Positions 32,519-41,259 of a DNA stretch of 55,709 nucleotides are shown in pieces. The stretch spans positions 1 to 55,709 of the forward strand of contig JAUYKI010000007.1 of NCBI GenBank assembly GCA_030700025.1, written 5' to 3'. A model generated the notes under the pieces. That model was not told where the DNA came from and ran no database searches. It was given only the letters and a program-made list of their open reading frames with translations. Each line of letters opens with the position of its first letter. The stretch's first letter is position 1. Origin of the DNA: a bacterium (GTDB lineage: Bacteria; Patescibacteriota; Minisyncoccia; UBA6257; 02-FULL-45-10c). Both the position numbers and the translations under genes were made by a program.

Positions 32519-33595
32519 ATGCCTAAAAGCCTGCTTTTAATTACTGGCGCTTCCGGATTTGTTGGTTCGCACGCAGTCCGATTTGCTTTAGAGGGCTTTA
32601 ATTATGACGCCGTAGTGTGCACGGATGTTCAAACTTCGGACCAATACGGATATTGGACTGCCCGTAAGTTATGGCGGTACGTTCAAGCGGATTTAACCAA
32701 GCCGGAGGATTTGGAAAATTTGCGGAAAGTTTTGGAAGAATTTCCTGAACATCAGATTACAGTTTGGCATATTGGCGGGTGCTTTAATTACGCCGCGCCA
32801 AGAGAGCTTTTGTACCGCGTGAATGTTTTGGGAACGAAAAATCTGGCGGAAATGCTTTTGAAAATCGGCGCCGCGAAAATTCAGCGTTTGATTTTTTGGA
32901 GCGGGGGAGTGGTTTATGGAAACTTTGACAGCCTTGATGCTAGTTTGCCGGCCGATGAAAATTATCCGGTCAATCCGCAAAATGATTATGGCTGGTCTAA
33001 AAAAGAAGCCGAGGATTGGCTGTTATTTTTTAACCGCCAATTTGCTTTGCCGGTTACGATTATGCGATTGGCCGCTATTTACGGCCCTAATGCCCGCTAT
33101 GGCATGGGCGTGGCGCTTTGGCTGAATGACCAGGGATTGCTGGCGCCAATGCTGGCGGGTAATGCTAAGAAAAATCACGTGGCTTTAATTCACGTGGAAG
33201 ACGTTGTCCGGGTTGCGGATTTTTTGAGCGAGGCTAAGGAATCCAACGGAGAAATTTATAACGTGGTGGATGATATTCCTTATACCGTTAAGCAGGCGTC
33301 CGAATTTATCGGTGAAAGGCTGAATAATAAGCCCTTTAGCAGTTTTAGTTTGCCGGGGTGGGTATTGCGGACGCTGATTAAATTGGTGCAAAAACGGGCC
33401 AAACAGCTCGGCGGAAAGCCGAGCATTGATCCGGAACTGGGCAATATGGTGCTTTTAGACGCTTGGATGTCTAACAAAAAATTGCGCGATTTAGGTATGC
33501 GCCACGGCCACATTCCCGGATTGTTGAAATACTGGGATTCGCTTAGAGGATTGGCGGATACGATTGAGCGGTATAAAAAGGAGGCGCGGCCATGA
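32519..33595 (+). CDS. NAD-dependent epimerase/dehydratase (extended SDR)
   Basis: 358 aa. N-terminal Rossmann motif LLITGASGFVGSHAV (residues 5-19), VWHIGG and the RVNVLGTKNLAEML block, SGGVVYG, and catalytic YGWSKKEAE (Tyr near residue 157, Lys four later). The closest relatives are extended SDRs that act on nucleotide sugars or sterol-like substrates; the downstream region FIGERLNNKPFSSFSLPGWVLRTL is typical of 3-beta-HSD-like members. Substrate unknown. The next gene, a membrane protein, overlaps it by 4 bases. Start supported by AAGGAG 10 bases upstream. Confidence 0.83.
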   Translation: MPKSLLLITGASGFVGSHAVRFALEGFNYDAVVCTDVQTSDQYGYWTARKLWRYVQADLTKPEDLENLRKVLEEFPEHQITVWHIGGCFNYAAPRELLYRVNVLGTKNLAEMLLKIGAAKIQRLIFWSGGVVYGNFDSLDASLPADENYPVNPQNDYGWSKKEAEDWLLFFNRQFALPVTIMRLAAIYGPNARYGMGVALWLNDQGLLAPMLAGNAKKNHVALIHVEDVVRVADFLSEAKESNGEIYNVVDDIPYTVKQASEFIGERLNNKPFSSFSLPGWVLRTLIKLVQKRAKQLGGKPSIDPELGNMVLLDAWMSNKKLRDLGMRHGHIPGLLKYWDSLRGLADTIERYKKEARP

Positions 33596-34191
33596 TTACT
33601 GGGGCGCTGATTCTGGGATTGGTTACAATTTGGTGGACGGGCAAAATCGGATTTGGAACTTTTATCGTTGATCCGGCTATGCTTTTTATTTCGGGTTATT
33701 TTATAACCTATGTCCTTTATAAGCATGCGGCGCCGCGGATTAAAATTTCCGCTGTCCGCAGATTCTTCGTTCTGCTTTTTCCGCTTTCGCTTTTCGGCCT
33801 TTGGATCGGCGTAGCCTTGCCTTATTTTAACGCGGTGAATTCTTCCGAAATATATTTCGGATTGTTGCCGCAGTGGCTGGTTGGGCCGGTCAATGGCAAT
33901 GAATTCATGTGGAACGGGCTGGGTATTGAATATCTGTTTGGAAAATTAGTGCCGGAATCATTAATCCCGACTTATGAACATTTTTGGTTTAATGTTTTGG
34001 CGGCGCTGGTGTCTATTTTGTATTTTCCGATTTTGGGCTGGGGAGTTCTAGAAGGACAGGCCGCGGCAATGATTTCCGGAGCGAAGCCCGGACGCTTGAT
34101 TTTAGAATGGCTGAGAATTACAGCGATTGGTTTGAGCTTGAGTTTGGCAGCAGCCGCGCTGACCGCATTAGTTGTGAAGATATATATATAA
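33592..34191 (+). CDS. Integral membrane protein, function unknown
   Basis: 199 aa with about five hydrophobic helices (for example LILGLVTIWWTGKIG, FLFPLSLFGLWIGVALPYF-like, FNVLAALVSILYFPILGWGVLEGQAA and LSLSLAAAALTALVV). Begins at an ATGA overlap with the epimerase stop, so co-translated; GGAGG lies just upstream inside the epimerase. No family recognised. Confidence 0.7.
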   Translation: MITGALILGLVTIWWTGKIGFGTFIVDPAMLFISGYFITYVLYKHAAPRIKISAVRRFFVLLFPLSLFGLWIGVALPYFNAVNSSEIYFGLLPQWLVGPVNGNEFMWNGLGIEYLFGKLVPESLIPTYEHFWFNVLAALVSILYFPILGWGVLEGQAAAMISGAKPGRLILEWLRITAIGLSLSLAAAALTALVVKIYI

Positions 34192-34196
34192 AATTA

Positions 34197-34230
34197 AAAC
34201 CCCTTAATCGGGGTTTTTATATTTTTATTT
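34197..34230. terminator. Bidirectional terminator
   Basis: AAAACCCC-ttaatc-GGGGTTTT followed by TATATTTTTATTTTT; convergent genes on both sides. Confidence 0.85.
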
Positions 34231-35082
34231 TTCTTTGGTAAGCCAATTTAAAATATCATTGGCAGCTAATTCCCAGCCGGGTTCTACTTGCGGCCAGTGG
34301 GCGAATTGCGGATAGCACCAGTGGGTCCAGTCATCCTGTTGCATTTTGGAACCGATGTCCCGGGCAATGGCACGCGGAGTAATGCGGTCTTTTTCGCATC
34401 CGATAATCAGAGTCGGCATCGTTATTTTAGAAAAATTTACAGCTACTTTTCCAAAACGGATATCTAAAGCGGCTTGCCCGGATTCGTGAACCGCGCCCTG
34501 GTAAAGTTCCGGCCATTGCGAGTCCGGCATGTTGTTCATAATAAATCGGGCATAGGTCTTAAAACTGAGCTTGAATGGCTTGCGTCCCAGAATTTCCGGC
34601 AGATTGCGGAGAATGGCCAATTGATAACGCCAATCGGCATGGAGCTTTATTCCTTGGGGCGGAGCGGAATTAATGAGAATTAAGCTGTGAACCGGCGCGA
34701 TTTCCGGAAGTTTTTGGGCGATTAAACCGCCCATGCTGTGCCCGAAAACAATCGGCGCTTCCAGCTGTCCGGTTTCCGGCAAACCCAGCACGCGCAAGGC
34801 CCCGATTAAATTAGCGATATCCGAGCAGTAATCTAGAACCGAAGTCGTTCCCAGCTCCGGAAGATTATTATCCGTATGATGATGCCTCAAATCCGGCGCT
34901 AAAACCCGGAATCCGCGTTCGCTGAAAAATTTTCCAAAATTCTCCCAGCGCCGGTTCGTGGCCCACATTCCGTGAAGCGCGAGAATCGGATTAGGAAAAA
35001 TTAATTGATCGGGCTCGTAAACTTTTAAGCGGTGATTTTTTCCGATGATCGACTGGTCGGTTATTTCATAAGCGCGGGACAT
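34225..35082 (-). CDS. Alpha/beta hydrolase
   Basis: 285 aa, cytoplasmic. Oxyanion-region ALHGMWATNRRWENF, DLRHH at strand 4, the nucleophile elbow GHSMGGLIAQ (Ser near residue 115), a late Asp in IIGCEKDRITP and a C-terminal His in FAHWPQVEPG. This is the classic catalytic triad of the lipase/esterase/lactonase group; substrate unknown. Its minus-strand leader is copy 4 of the two-hairpin element, with AGGGAGG 7 bases before ATG. Divergent from the ALDH gene at 35254. Confidence 0.87.
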   Translation of the reverse strand: MSRAYEITDQSIIGKNHRLKVYEPDQLIFPNPILALHGMWATNRRWENFGKFFSERGFRVLAPDLRHHHTDNNLPELGTTSVLDYCSDIANLIGALRVLGLPETGQLEAPIVFGHSMGGLIAQKLPEIAPVHSLILINSAPPQGIKLHADWRYQLAILRNLPEILGRKPFKLSFKTYARFIMNNMPDSQWPELYQGAVHESGQAALDIRFGKVAVNFSKITMPTLIIGCEKDRITPRAIARDIGSKMQQDDWTHWCYPQFAHWPQVEPGWELAANDILNWLTKEK

Positions 35083-35089
35083 GGCTTTT

Positions 35090-35150
35090 CCTCCCTAAAC
35101 CAATTTTCTAAAATTGGTCGGGCGATCCGCCATTTTGGCGGATTTAGCCC
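35090..35150 (-). promoter_or_regulatory. Two-hairpin 5'-UTR element, copy 4
   Basis: Read on the minus strand: GGGCTAA (35150-35144), hairpin 1 ATCCGCC-aaaat-GGCGGAT, CGCCCG (35124-35119), hairpin 2 ACCAATTTT-ag-AAAATTGGT, TTAGGGAGG (35098-35090), 7 bases to ATG. It lies on the opposite strand from the other four copies, which argues against a local tandem duplication. Confidence 0.8.
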
Positions 35151-35207
35151 TATTTTAATTTGCTGGTTTTAGCTTGCCACCTTCTTGCCAGCGAGTCAAT
35201 TTTGAAC

Positions 35208-35230
35208 TAGAATAAACCCGGATCATTAAC
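35208..35230 (+). promoter_or_regulatory. -10 box for ALDH gene 35254
   Basis: TAGAAT (35208-35213), then 11 bases and ATTAACA, a weaker version of the box seen at other promoters. AAGGGAGG precedes the ATG at 35254. Confidence 0.4.
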
Positions 35231-35253
35231 AAGTACTGCAAGGGAGGCTGGTA

Positions 35254-36666
35254 ATGGATGCGAATTTGAACCGAGACGATGAGGCAGTATCCAAAATTGC
35301 GGGCAAGATTAAAGTCAGGCTCGGGACAATGGGAAATTGGGATTTAGAAAACCGAATCGCCTGGCTCCGGTATTTTGACGCAATGGTTGCCGAGCATAAA
35401 GATAAAATTTTATCGGCGGTGGCTAAAGAAAAAGGAATCAGCGAGCATCAAGTTTTGTTGAATGAATATTTAGTTGTCCGCTTGCTTTGTAAATTCTTAA
35501 TCAAGAACGCGCGAAATATTTTAGGGGACGAAGACCGCAGCCAGCCTTTTTCTTTGAACTTCGGCAATAAAAAGCGCGTGGTTCGGAAAGAGCCATTGGG
35601 CGTTGTCGGAATTATTTCGCCGTCCAATTACCCTTTTTCTTTGCTTTTATGCGCGGTTTTGCCGGCGCTGGTAGCGGGTAATGGCGTAATTTGGAAACCG
35701 GCTCCGGATACTCCGGACACTAATCAATTGGTGTTAAATCTTTTGTATCAGAGTTTAGCGGAGTTCGGCGCGGTTATGCTTATTTGGCAGATGCCCGGCG
35801 GCGCCGAGGCGGGACAAAGCTTGGTTCGCTGTAAAAACGTGGACAAGATTCATTTTACCGGTTCGGACAAGGCGGGCTGGGCAATTGCCAGGCTGAACGC
35901 GGAAACGCGCTTAATGCCGGCGACTTTGGAACTGGGCGGATCTAATCCGGCGATTGTTTTGGAAGATGCCAATATAAAGCAGGCCGCCAAAACGATTATC
36001 TGGGCGCGATTCTGCGGGATGAGCTGTAATAATATCAAGCGGGTGTTGGTAGTTAGTTCGCGGTATGTAGAATTAGTGGAAGAACTTTCCACGCAGATTA
36101 AGGCATTGTCGGATCATGAAGCGGCGCCGGTTTCCGAAAGGGAAGCTGTGAATTACCAGAGATTTGTTTCTGATTACGAACAAGTGATGTTTGGCGAGGC
36201 GCCGAAAGAAGTTCGTCCAAATCCGAGAATGCTGATTGTTCCCGATGCGAATGCCGATCTGTTGGTTTTAAAAGAAGAAACTTTTGTTCCGCTTTTGCCG
36301 GTTGTCCAAGTTAGAGACGAGGCGGACGCGGTGCGTTGCGCGAATAGTTCTCGTTTTGGATTGGGCGCCAGCGTTTTTACCCGCGACAAGAAACGGTTTG
36401 AAAGAGTGGCCGGGCAATTAGACTGCACTACGGTTTACCACAATGACGCTATGACGGAATTCGCGCAGATGCCGGTTCCGTTCGGCGGACGGAAAGATTC
36501 CGGCACCGGCTATTCGCATGGCCCCGAAGGTTTGCTGGACTTTACGCAGTTGAAAACTATTATCACGGAACGCTGGCCGGCGCCTAAGCCCCAGCTTTAT
36601 CCGTGGACAAAAGGAAAAATGAATTTTTTGAGAAGAATGGCTGACTGGATCGCTAAACTAAGCTAA
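35254..36666 (+). CDS. Aldehyde dehydrogenase family protein
   Basis: 470 aa. NAD(P)-binding ALDH blocks: GVVGIISPSNYPFSLLLCAVLPALVAGN, KPAPDTPDTN, IHFTGSDKAG, LELGGSNP (general base Glu), catalytic Cys in CGMSCNNIKR, and KEETFVPLLPV then FGGRKDSGTG. The catalytic segment reads GMSC rather than the commoner GQxC. The group of succinate-semialdehyde or coniferyl-aldehyde dehydrogenases is closest in feel, but the substrate is not decidable here. This is the second ALDH of the window; the first is the two-domain form at 29476. Own promoter and terminator. Confidence 0.88.
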   Translation: MDANLNRDDEAVSKIAGKIKVRLGTMGNWDLENRIAWLRYFDAMVAEHKDKILSAVAKEKGISEHQVLLNEYLVVRLLCKFLIKNARNILGDEDRSQPFSLNFGNKKRVVRKEPLGVVGIISPSNYPFSLLLCAVLPALVAGNGVIWKPAPDTPDTNQLVLNLLYQSLAEFGAVMLIWQMPGGAEAGQSLVRCKNVDKIHFTGSDKAGWAIARLNAETRLMPATLELGGSNPAIVLEDANIKQAAKTIIWARFCGMSCNNIKRVLVVSSRYVELVEELSTQIKALSDHEAAPVSEREAVNYQRFVSDYEQVMFGEAPKEVRPNPRMLIVPDANADLLVLKEETFVPLLPVVQVRDEADAVRCANSSRFGLGASVFTRDKKRFERVAGQLDCTTVYHNDAMTEFAQMPVPFGGRKDSGTGYSHGPEGLLDFTQLKTIITERWPAPKPQLYPWTKGKMNFLRRMADWIAKLS

Positions 36667-36670
36667 TTGG

Positions 36671-36717
36671 CCCCTATCCTAATATTAATCTCTGCCGCAA
36701 TGCGGCAGATTTTTTTT
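36671..36717 (+). terminator. Terminator with repeated upstream sequence
   Basis: ATCTGCCGCA-a-TGCGGCAGAT followed by eight T. The preceding CCCCTATCCTAATATTAATC is nearly identical to the sequence in front of the terminator at 55575, so terminator and flank together are a repeat. Confidence 0.85.
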
Positions 36718-36720
36718 CAT

Positions 36721-36848
36721 AACGGACGAGTGGCCTCCCGGGCACGAGTTCGTTTTCCGCCACCGCGCCAGAGCGTAGCTCGGTGCGGGGCAAGCGGGTA
36801 GCTTCATTCTCCGACTTTTGGTCGGAGTTTGTTTTTGTATGGATGTTT
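36721..36848 (+). other. Intergenic GC-rich structured stretch plus second terminator
   Basis: Contains an imperfect hairpin around GAGC-gta-GCTC (near 36771) with outer CCGC/GCGG pairing, then a clean terminator CTCCGAC-ttttg-GTCGGAG with TTTGTTTTTG (36819-36848). No ORF is visible. It may be a degraded repeat element between two terminators. Confidence 0.5.
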
Positions 36849-36873
36849 TTCAGCCGCTTTTTAATTTAGAATT

Positions 36874-36920
36874 TTGACGAGTCTTTCTATTAAGAATATA
36901 CTCTGAATAGATTTTTGAAA
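36874..36920 (+). promoter_or_regulatory. Strong promoter with TTTGAAA box
   Basis: TTGACG (36874-36879), 17-base spacer, TATACT (36897-36902), 11 bases, TTTGAAA (36914). It is the best -35/-10 match of the TTTGAAA group. Confidence 0.7.
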
Positions 36921-36932
36921 TAGGAGGAACTC

Positions 36933-37763
36933 ATGCGTAGCTTCTGGAGCTTGCCGAGGACGAGCGAGGGCCGGCAGTGGCTTCTGGTTTCATTAGCGGG
37001 CGTGATTTTAGTTGTGATTGCTTTTGCTCTGCTGGTTTTAGCCGGACATTATCTGAATGTTAATTTCCGCCATTTGCCGCCGTTGCCGGATTTGGGCCAT
37101 CGGGTTTTACCGCGCTGGGACGTTCTGTTTCTTTTCAAAGTCGGCTTGCTTACCACTCTGACTTTTTTCTTGATTGCCGCCTGCAATGATTATGCGCGGA
37201 TACCTTATTTCTTATTCATGGCGGGATTCTGGTTTTTAGTGAGAGTTGCTTCCACGCTAGTGACCCCGTTTGGCGTTCCGCAAGACATCCTTGCCAATTA
37301 TCTGGAGAGCGTGGATATCAAAACTATTTGGGATTTGTTGGATAGCGGTTTAGCCGCTCCGAATGTGTTGTTCTTTTCCGGACATACCGGCTTGCCGTTT
37401 CTCGGCTATTTCTTGGTTCGGAAAGATATTTTAGGCAAATGGCTTTCGGTTCCACTGCTTTTAATTTCCATTTTCTATTGGACTTTGCCGGAATATCACC
37501 GGCTTTGGGCCAGCGGGCTTTTACTGCTGGGCTGGGGCGCTGTTCTTAGAAATTGGAATACTTCCGTGTCTTTGAAGGCAATTTGCCTGATTTGGTCTTT
37601 TTTAATGGCCGGAGTGGTGCTTTTGACCAGGGTACACTATACCGTAGACGTGATCGGCGCTTATTTTATGACCGCCGGCATCGTGGTAATCGGCCGGTAT
37701 TTTTTCCGGAAAGTGGAACGGCGCTGTGAAAGAATTGAGGAGTATTTTAATACCGGGGACTAA
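36933..37763 (+). CDS. PAP2/sphingomyelin-synthase-like membrane phosphotransferase
   Basis: 276 aa with about six membrane helices. FFSGHTGLPFLGYF (His near residue 149) and LTRVHYTVDVIGAYF (His near 234, Asp four later) form the His-His-Asp triad of the PAP2_C (sphingomyelin/phosphatidylcholine-type synthase) group. Such enzymes cleave or transfer phosphate or phospho-head groups on lipids at the membrane surface. A lipid-phosphate phosphatase is the simplest reading; head-group transfer is possible. AGGAGG 6 bases before ATG. The stop codon lies inside the terminator. Confidence 0.78.
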   Translation: MRSFWSLPRTSEGRQWLLVSLAGVILVVIAFALLVLAGHYLNVNFRHLPPLPDLGHRVLPRWDVLFLFKVGLLTTLTFFLIAACNDYARIPYFLFMAGFWFLVRVASTLVTPFGVPQDILANYLESVDIKTIWDLLDSGLAAPNVLFFSGHTGLPFLGYFLVRKDILGKWLSVPLLLISIFYWTLPEYHRLWASGLLLLGWGAVLRNWNTSVSLKAICLIWSFLMAGVVLLTRVHYTVDVIGAYFMTAGIVVIGRYFFRKVERRCERIEEYFNTGD

Positions 37764-37774
37764 CCCCGGTTTTA
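37752..37774 (+). terminator. Terminator overlapping the stop codon of the PAP2-like gene
   Basis: ACCGGGG-actaa-CCCCGGT then TTTAT; the TAA stop is in the loop. Confidence 0.75.
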
Positions 37775-37777
37775 TGT

Positions 37778-37790
37778 TATAATTAGGCAT
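37778..37790 (+). promoter_or_regulatory. -10 of leaderless promoter for the pilus operon
   Basis: TATAAT (37778-37783) ends 7 bases before the ATG at 37791; no Shine-Dalgarno. Confidence 0.55.
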
Positions 37791-39917
37791 ATGAAAAAAA
37801 TTGTAATTTATTCACTATTGTTTTTATTATTAAGTTCTTTTACCGGCGGTTTGGCATTCGCCCAAAGCGGGGAGGGAGAGGTTACCTTGGAAGACTTGGG
37901 CGCCGGGGAACTGGGCCTTTTGCCGACCAACCCGTTTTATTTTTTGAAAGAATGGCGAAGGAGCGTTCAGTCATTTTTCACCTTAAATCCGGCTGCTAAG
38001 ATTGAGCTGGAATTGGACATTGCCAATCAGAAGGCCGCCGAATTAAAACAAATCCAAATTAATCAGCCGGACGATATTCGGAGCATCAGCGCGGCAATTC
38101 AAAATTATAAAGAAGCCCAAGAGCGCCTTCGGGACAAATTTGAAGCTCTGAAAGAAACCTCGGAAAATCCCAATATTGATCTGTTGTTGGATAAATTCGC
38201 CGACCGGGTTATTCAGCATGAAAAGTTATTAATGGAAGTGGCGGAGGAATTAGACGATCAAGACATTGAAAAGCTGGTTAAAGAAACTGCCCAAAAAATT
38301 GAAGAAGCTGCCGCTAAAGCGATGGCTAGGGATAACTCGGCTAAATTTATTTCCCGGCTGGAAAAATCTTTGGTGGAATCCAAGGGCGGTGAATTAAAGC
38401 ATGTCCGCTCTTTAGAAATTTTAGACCGGCTGGAAAAAGAGGTTTCGGACGAAGCTAAAGATTCCTTGGAACGATTGCGTGAAGATTTTTCTATCCGATT
38501 GGAAAAGGACATTGAAGAGTTATTAAATAAAGCCGAGCGGGAAATTGTCGCCGGTTTATTAAAAGAGTCGCCGGGCGATTCGGCCCAGCGTTTGCGGAAT
38601 TTAGAAGAAGTAAAGTTGCTGGCCGGCAAGCGGGTGGCGGACTTTTTGACCGGCGTTAATAAGGATTTAGAAAAAATTGTCGCTGAAGACAAGTACATTG
38701 CCGAAAAAGCTAAGGAACAAATTGAGCGCGCCGAAGAAATGATCCAGGAAGCGCAAAAGCGCTTGTCTGAATCCTCGGGCGTTTCCAAGGATCTGCTAAA
38801 AAAAGCCCAGGGCAACCTGGATCTGGCTAAGGCTTCTTTTAAAGAGGGAAAATATGGCGAGGCTTTCGGCCAAGCCAGAACCGCCGAGGTTTTAGCCCGG
38901 AATGTTTTGAAAGAGCTGAAGGCGGGGGAGCCGCAAGCTGAAAATCTAAAAGAGATTCTGGGAGAGTTAGCGGAAAAAATCGGAAAATATTCCAGGCTTA
39001 TGGCGGAACGGGGCTATACGCAGGATCAACACCCGAAATTATTTGAATTATTGGCTAAGGCCCGCGAACATTATGCTTTGGCTAAAGAAGCCTTGGTAAA
39101 AAATAACGATTTAGAAGCGGCCAAGCTTCACATTGGCCATGTGAGGGGGTTTCTTAGCGATTTGGCGAGATTATTAGAATCCGAATTTCGATTACAAGAG
39201 GCAGTAAAGCCGGCGCCAGCCACTGCTGCTTCGGATTCGCTTAATCGTTGTGAAATTTTGAAGGCCGATTTGAGCAAGTTAGATCAATTATTGAAAGGGG
39301 GCGCAATTAGCGAGGCTGCTTATAAATTGAAATTTGAGGCGATAAAAAAGCAATTGGAGATTGTTTGTGAGAATGCGCTGCCGTCAGAAATTCGGCCCGT
39401 TTCTCTACCGACCGTGGAATCGGAGCGAGAAGTAATTTGTACGCTGGAGTATAATCCGGTTTGCGGCGTTAACGGCAAAACTTATTCTAATGCCTGTTTT
39501 ATGAAAGCTGACCGGGTGGAAATAAAATACAAAGGCGTTTGCGGAGCGGTTAAGATAGAATCGCGCGAGGGCTCAATAGAGCCTATTGCTCCGGCAGAAA
39601 TCAAGGTTTCTTCGGAGGCGATTATAGCCGAGCCGGCTACGGCCGAATTCAAAATAGAAGCGGACGACAAAGGATTTTATCCGGAAGCGATTTTATTTGT
39701 TAAAAAAGGCGCTAGGGTGAAAATCCATTTTATCGTCCGGACTGATAATGTTTATTACGGAGGGTTGGATTTTCGCAGTTCTAAATTTAAAACTGAATCA
39801 GTAAAGCCGGGCGGATCCGTGGATGTGGAATTTATCGCCGATGAATCCTTGGGCTTTTCTTCTTATTGGCCGGCGTCCGGAGTCTTAAAGGCCAGTGGAA
39901 AAATTGTAGTTCAGTAA
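37791..39917 (+). CDS. Exported DUF5667 / coiled-coil / Kazal / cupredoxin-like protein
   Basis: 708 aa. Signal peptide (about 1-24), DUF5667 start (LLPTNPFYFLKEWRRSVQSFF, about 44-64) and long charged helices to about residue 475. Then a Kazal-like segment, ICTLEYNPVCGVNGKTYSNA...KGVCG (about 547-582), with four cysteines instead of six. The C-terminal domain (about 615-708) is cupredoxin-like (KIEADDKGFYPEAILFVKKG) but lacks a Cys-His-Met copper set. First gene of the pilus operon, 10 bases before pilB. Possibly a periplasmic scaffold of the pilus or a protease-resisting surface protein; function inferred only from context. Confidence 0.75.
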   Translation: MKKIVIYSLLFLLLSSFTGGLAFAQSGEGEVTLEDLGAGELGLLPTNPFYFLKEWRRSVQSFFTLNPAAKIELELDIANQKAAELKQIQINQPDDIRSISAAIQNYKEAQERLRDKFEALKETSENPNIDLLLDKFADRVIQHEKLLMEVAEELDDQDIEKLVKETAQKIEEAAAKAMARDNSAKFISRLEKSLVESKGGELKHVRSLEILDRLEKEVSDEAKDSLERLREDFSIRLEKDIEELLNKAEREIVAGLLKESPGDSAQRLRNLEEVKLLAGKRVADFLTGVNKDLEKIVAEDKYIAEKAKEQIERAEEMIQEAQKRLSESSGVSKDLLKKAQGNLDLAKASFKEGKYGEAFGQARTAEVLARNVLKELKAGEPQAENLKEILGELAEKIGKYSRLMAERGYTQDQHPKLFELLAKAREHYALAKEALVKNNDLEAAKLHIGHVRGFLSDLARLLESEFRLQEAVKPAPATAASDSLNRCEILKADLSKLDQLLKGGAISEAAYKLKFEAIKKQLEIVCENALPSEIRPVSLPTVESEREVICTLEYNPVCGVNGKTYSNACFMKADRVEIKYKGVCGAVKIESREGSIEPIAPAEIKVSSEAIIAEPATAEFKIEADDKGFYPEAILFVKKGARVKIHFIVRTDNVYYGGLDFRSSKFKTESVKPGGSVDVEFIADESLGFSSYWPASGVLKASGKIVVQ

Positions 39918-39927
39918 AAGTCTAAAA

Positions 39928-41259
39928 ATGGCAGTTAAAGACAAAGACAAGGAAAAAGAGAAAGAAAAAGAAAAAGAAAAAGAGGCAGACAAGGAAGAAG
40001 AGAAGCCGAAAGAGAAAGTTAAAGAAAAACCCAAGGAAAAATCCAGGGAAGATTTGCCGACCGAGAAAGAGCTGATAGGAAGCAATAAGGAGGTTTCCAT
40101 CATCCGCTTAGTGGATGCTTTAGTAGAACACGGCTTTAAGGCGCGGGCTTCGGATATTCATATTGAGCCGGAAGAAGACAAGGTTCGGGTTCGGTTCCGG
40201 ATTGACGGTGTTTTGCACGATGCTTTTATATTTCCGAAGCAATTACAATCAGAAATTATTACCAGAATTAAGGTTTTATCCGGACTTCGAACGGATGAAC
40301 ATCAGGCGGCGCAAGATGGCCGGTTTAAAATTCCAATGGACGACAGCCAATTTATTGACGTCCGAGTTTCGGTGGCCCCGACTTATTACGGAGAAAATTC
40401 CGTAATGCGGATCCTAGCCCAGCAGGCCCAGGCTTACACTTTGGAAATGATGGGCTTTTCGGTTAAAGACCGGGAAAGGATTGAGCGCGCCATTAAAACT
40501 CCGTTCGGCATGATTCTTTGTACCGGACCGACCGGATCCGGAAAAACCACCACTCTTTATACTATTATCAGGATTTTAAATACCGCTGAAGTTTCTATTA
40601 TTACCGTTGAAGACCCAATCGAATATTCTATTCCCGGTATTGAACAAATTCAGGTGAATTCCCGGGCGGGCCTGACTTTCGCGTCCGGTTTGCGGTCTAT
40701 TTTGCGGCAAGATCCGAACGTAATTATGGTGGGCGAAATTCGCGACGAAGAAACTGCCGGCATCGCGGTTAACGCCGCTTTGACCGGCCACTTGGTTCTA
40801 TCCACTATTCACACTAATGACGCGCCGACTACTTTGCCGCGCTTAATTGATATGAAGGTAGAATCTTTTTTGATTGCTTCTACCGTAAACATTGCTATAG
40901 GTCAAAGGCTGGTGCGGAAAATTTGCTCGGATTGTAAAACTAAAGAAAAACTTACCGAAGCGGAGTTGAAGAGTTTGGCCGATTTGCACTCGGAGAAGTC
41001 TTGGGATCAAAATGTTTATTATGTCGGCAAGGGCTGTAAAAGTTGCGGCGACAGCGGGTATAAGGGGCGTATCGGCATTTATGAAGTTTTAGAAGTAGAC
41101 GATGAGATTCGCCAAGCGATTGTCCGCCGGGCGGATGCCAGCGATATTAAAAAGATTGCCATTAAAAATGGCATGACCACCATGCTGGAAGACGGGCTCA
41201 ATAAAGCGTCGGAAGGCATAACAACCATAGAAGAAATTCTACGGGTTATCCATGAGTAG
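39928..41259 (+). CDS. pilB: Type IV pilus assembly ATPase (PilB/GspE family)
   Basis: 443 aa. Catalytic GspE domain: Walker A GPTGSGKTTTLYTI (about residue 193), Asp box, Walker B MVGEIRDEETA, His box HLVLSTIHTND, and a zinc-binding set CSDC...CKSC. The N-terminal regulatory (MshEN-type) domain of full-length PilB is missing; in its place is a 50-residue low-complexity Lys/Glu stretch, MAVKDKDKEKEK..., probably a disordered or coiled tether. It powers pilus extension or secretion from the inner membrane. The next gene, pilC, overlaps by 8 bases. Confidence 0.93.
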   Translation: MAVKDKDKEKEKEKEKEKEADKEEEKPKEKVKEKPKEKSREDLPTEKELIGSNKEVSIIRLVDALVEHGFKARASDIHIEPEEDKVRVRFRIDGVLHDAFIFPKQLQSEIITRIKVLSGLRTDEHQAAQDGRFKIPMDDSQFIDVRVSVAPTYYGENSVMRILAQQAQAYTLEMMGFSVKDRERIERAIKTPFGMILCTGPTGSGKTTTLYTIIRILNTAEVSIITVEDPIEYSIPGIEQIQVNSRAGLTFASGLRSILRQDPNVIMVGEIRDEETAGIAVNAALTGHLVLSTIHTNDAPTTLPRLIDMKVESFLIASTVNIAIGQRLVRKICSDCKTKEKLTEAELKSLADLHSEKSWDQNVYYVGKGCKSCGDSGYKGRIGIYEVLEVDDEIRQAIVRRADASDIKKIAIKNGMTTMLEDGLNKASEGITTIEEILRVIHE

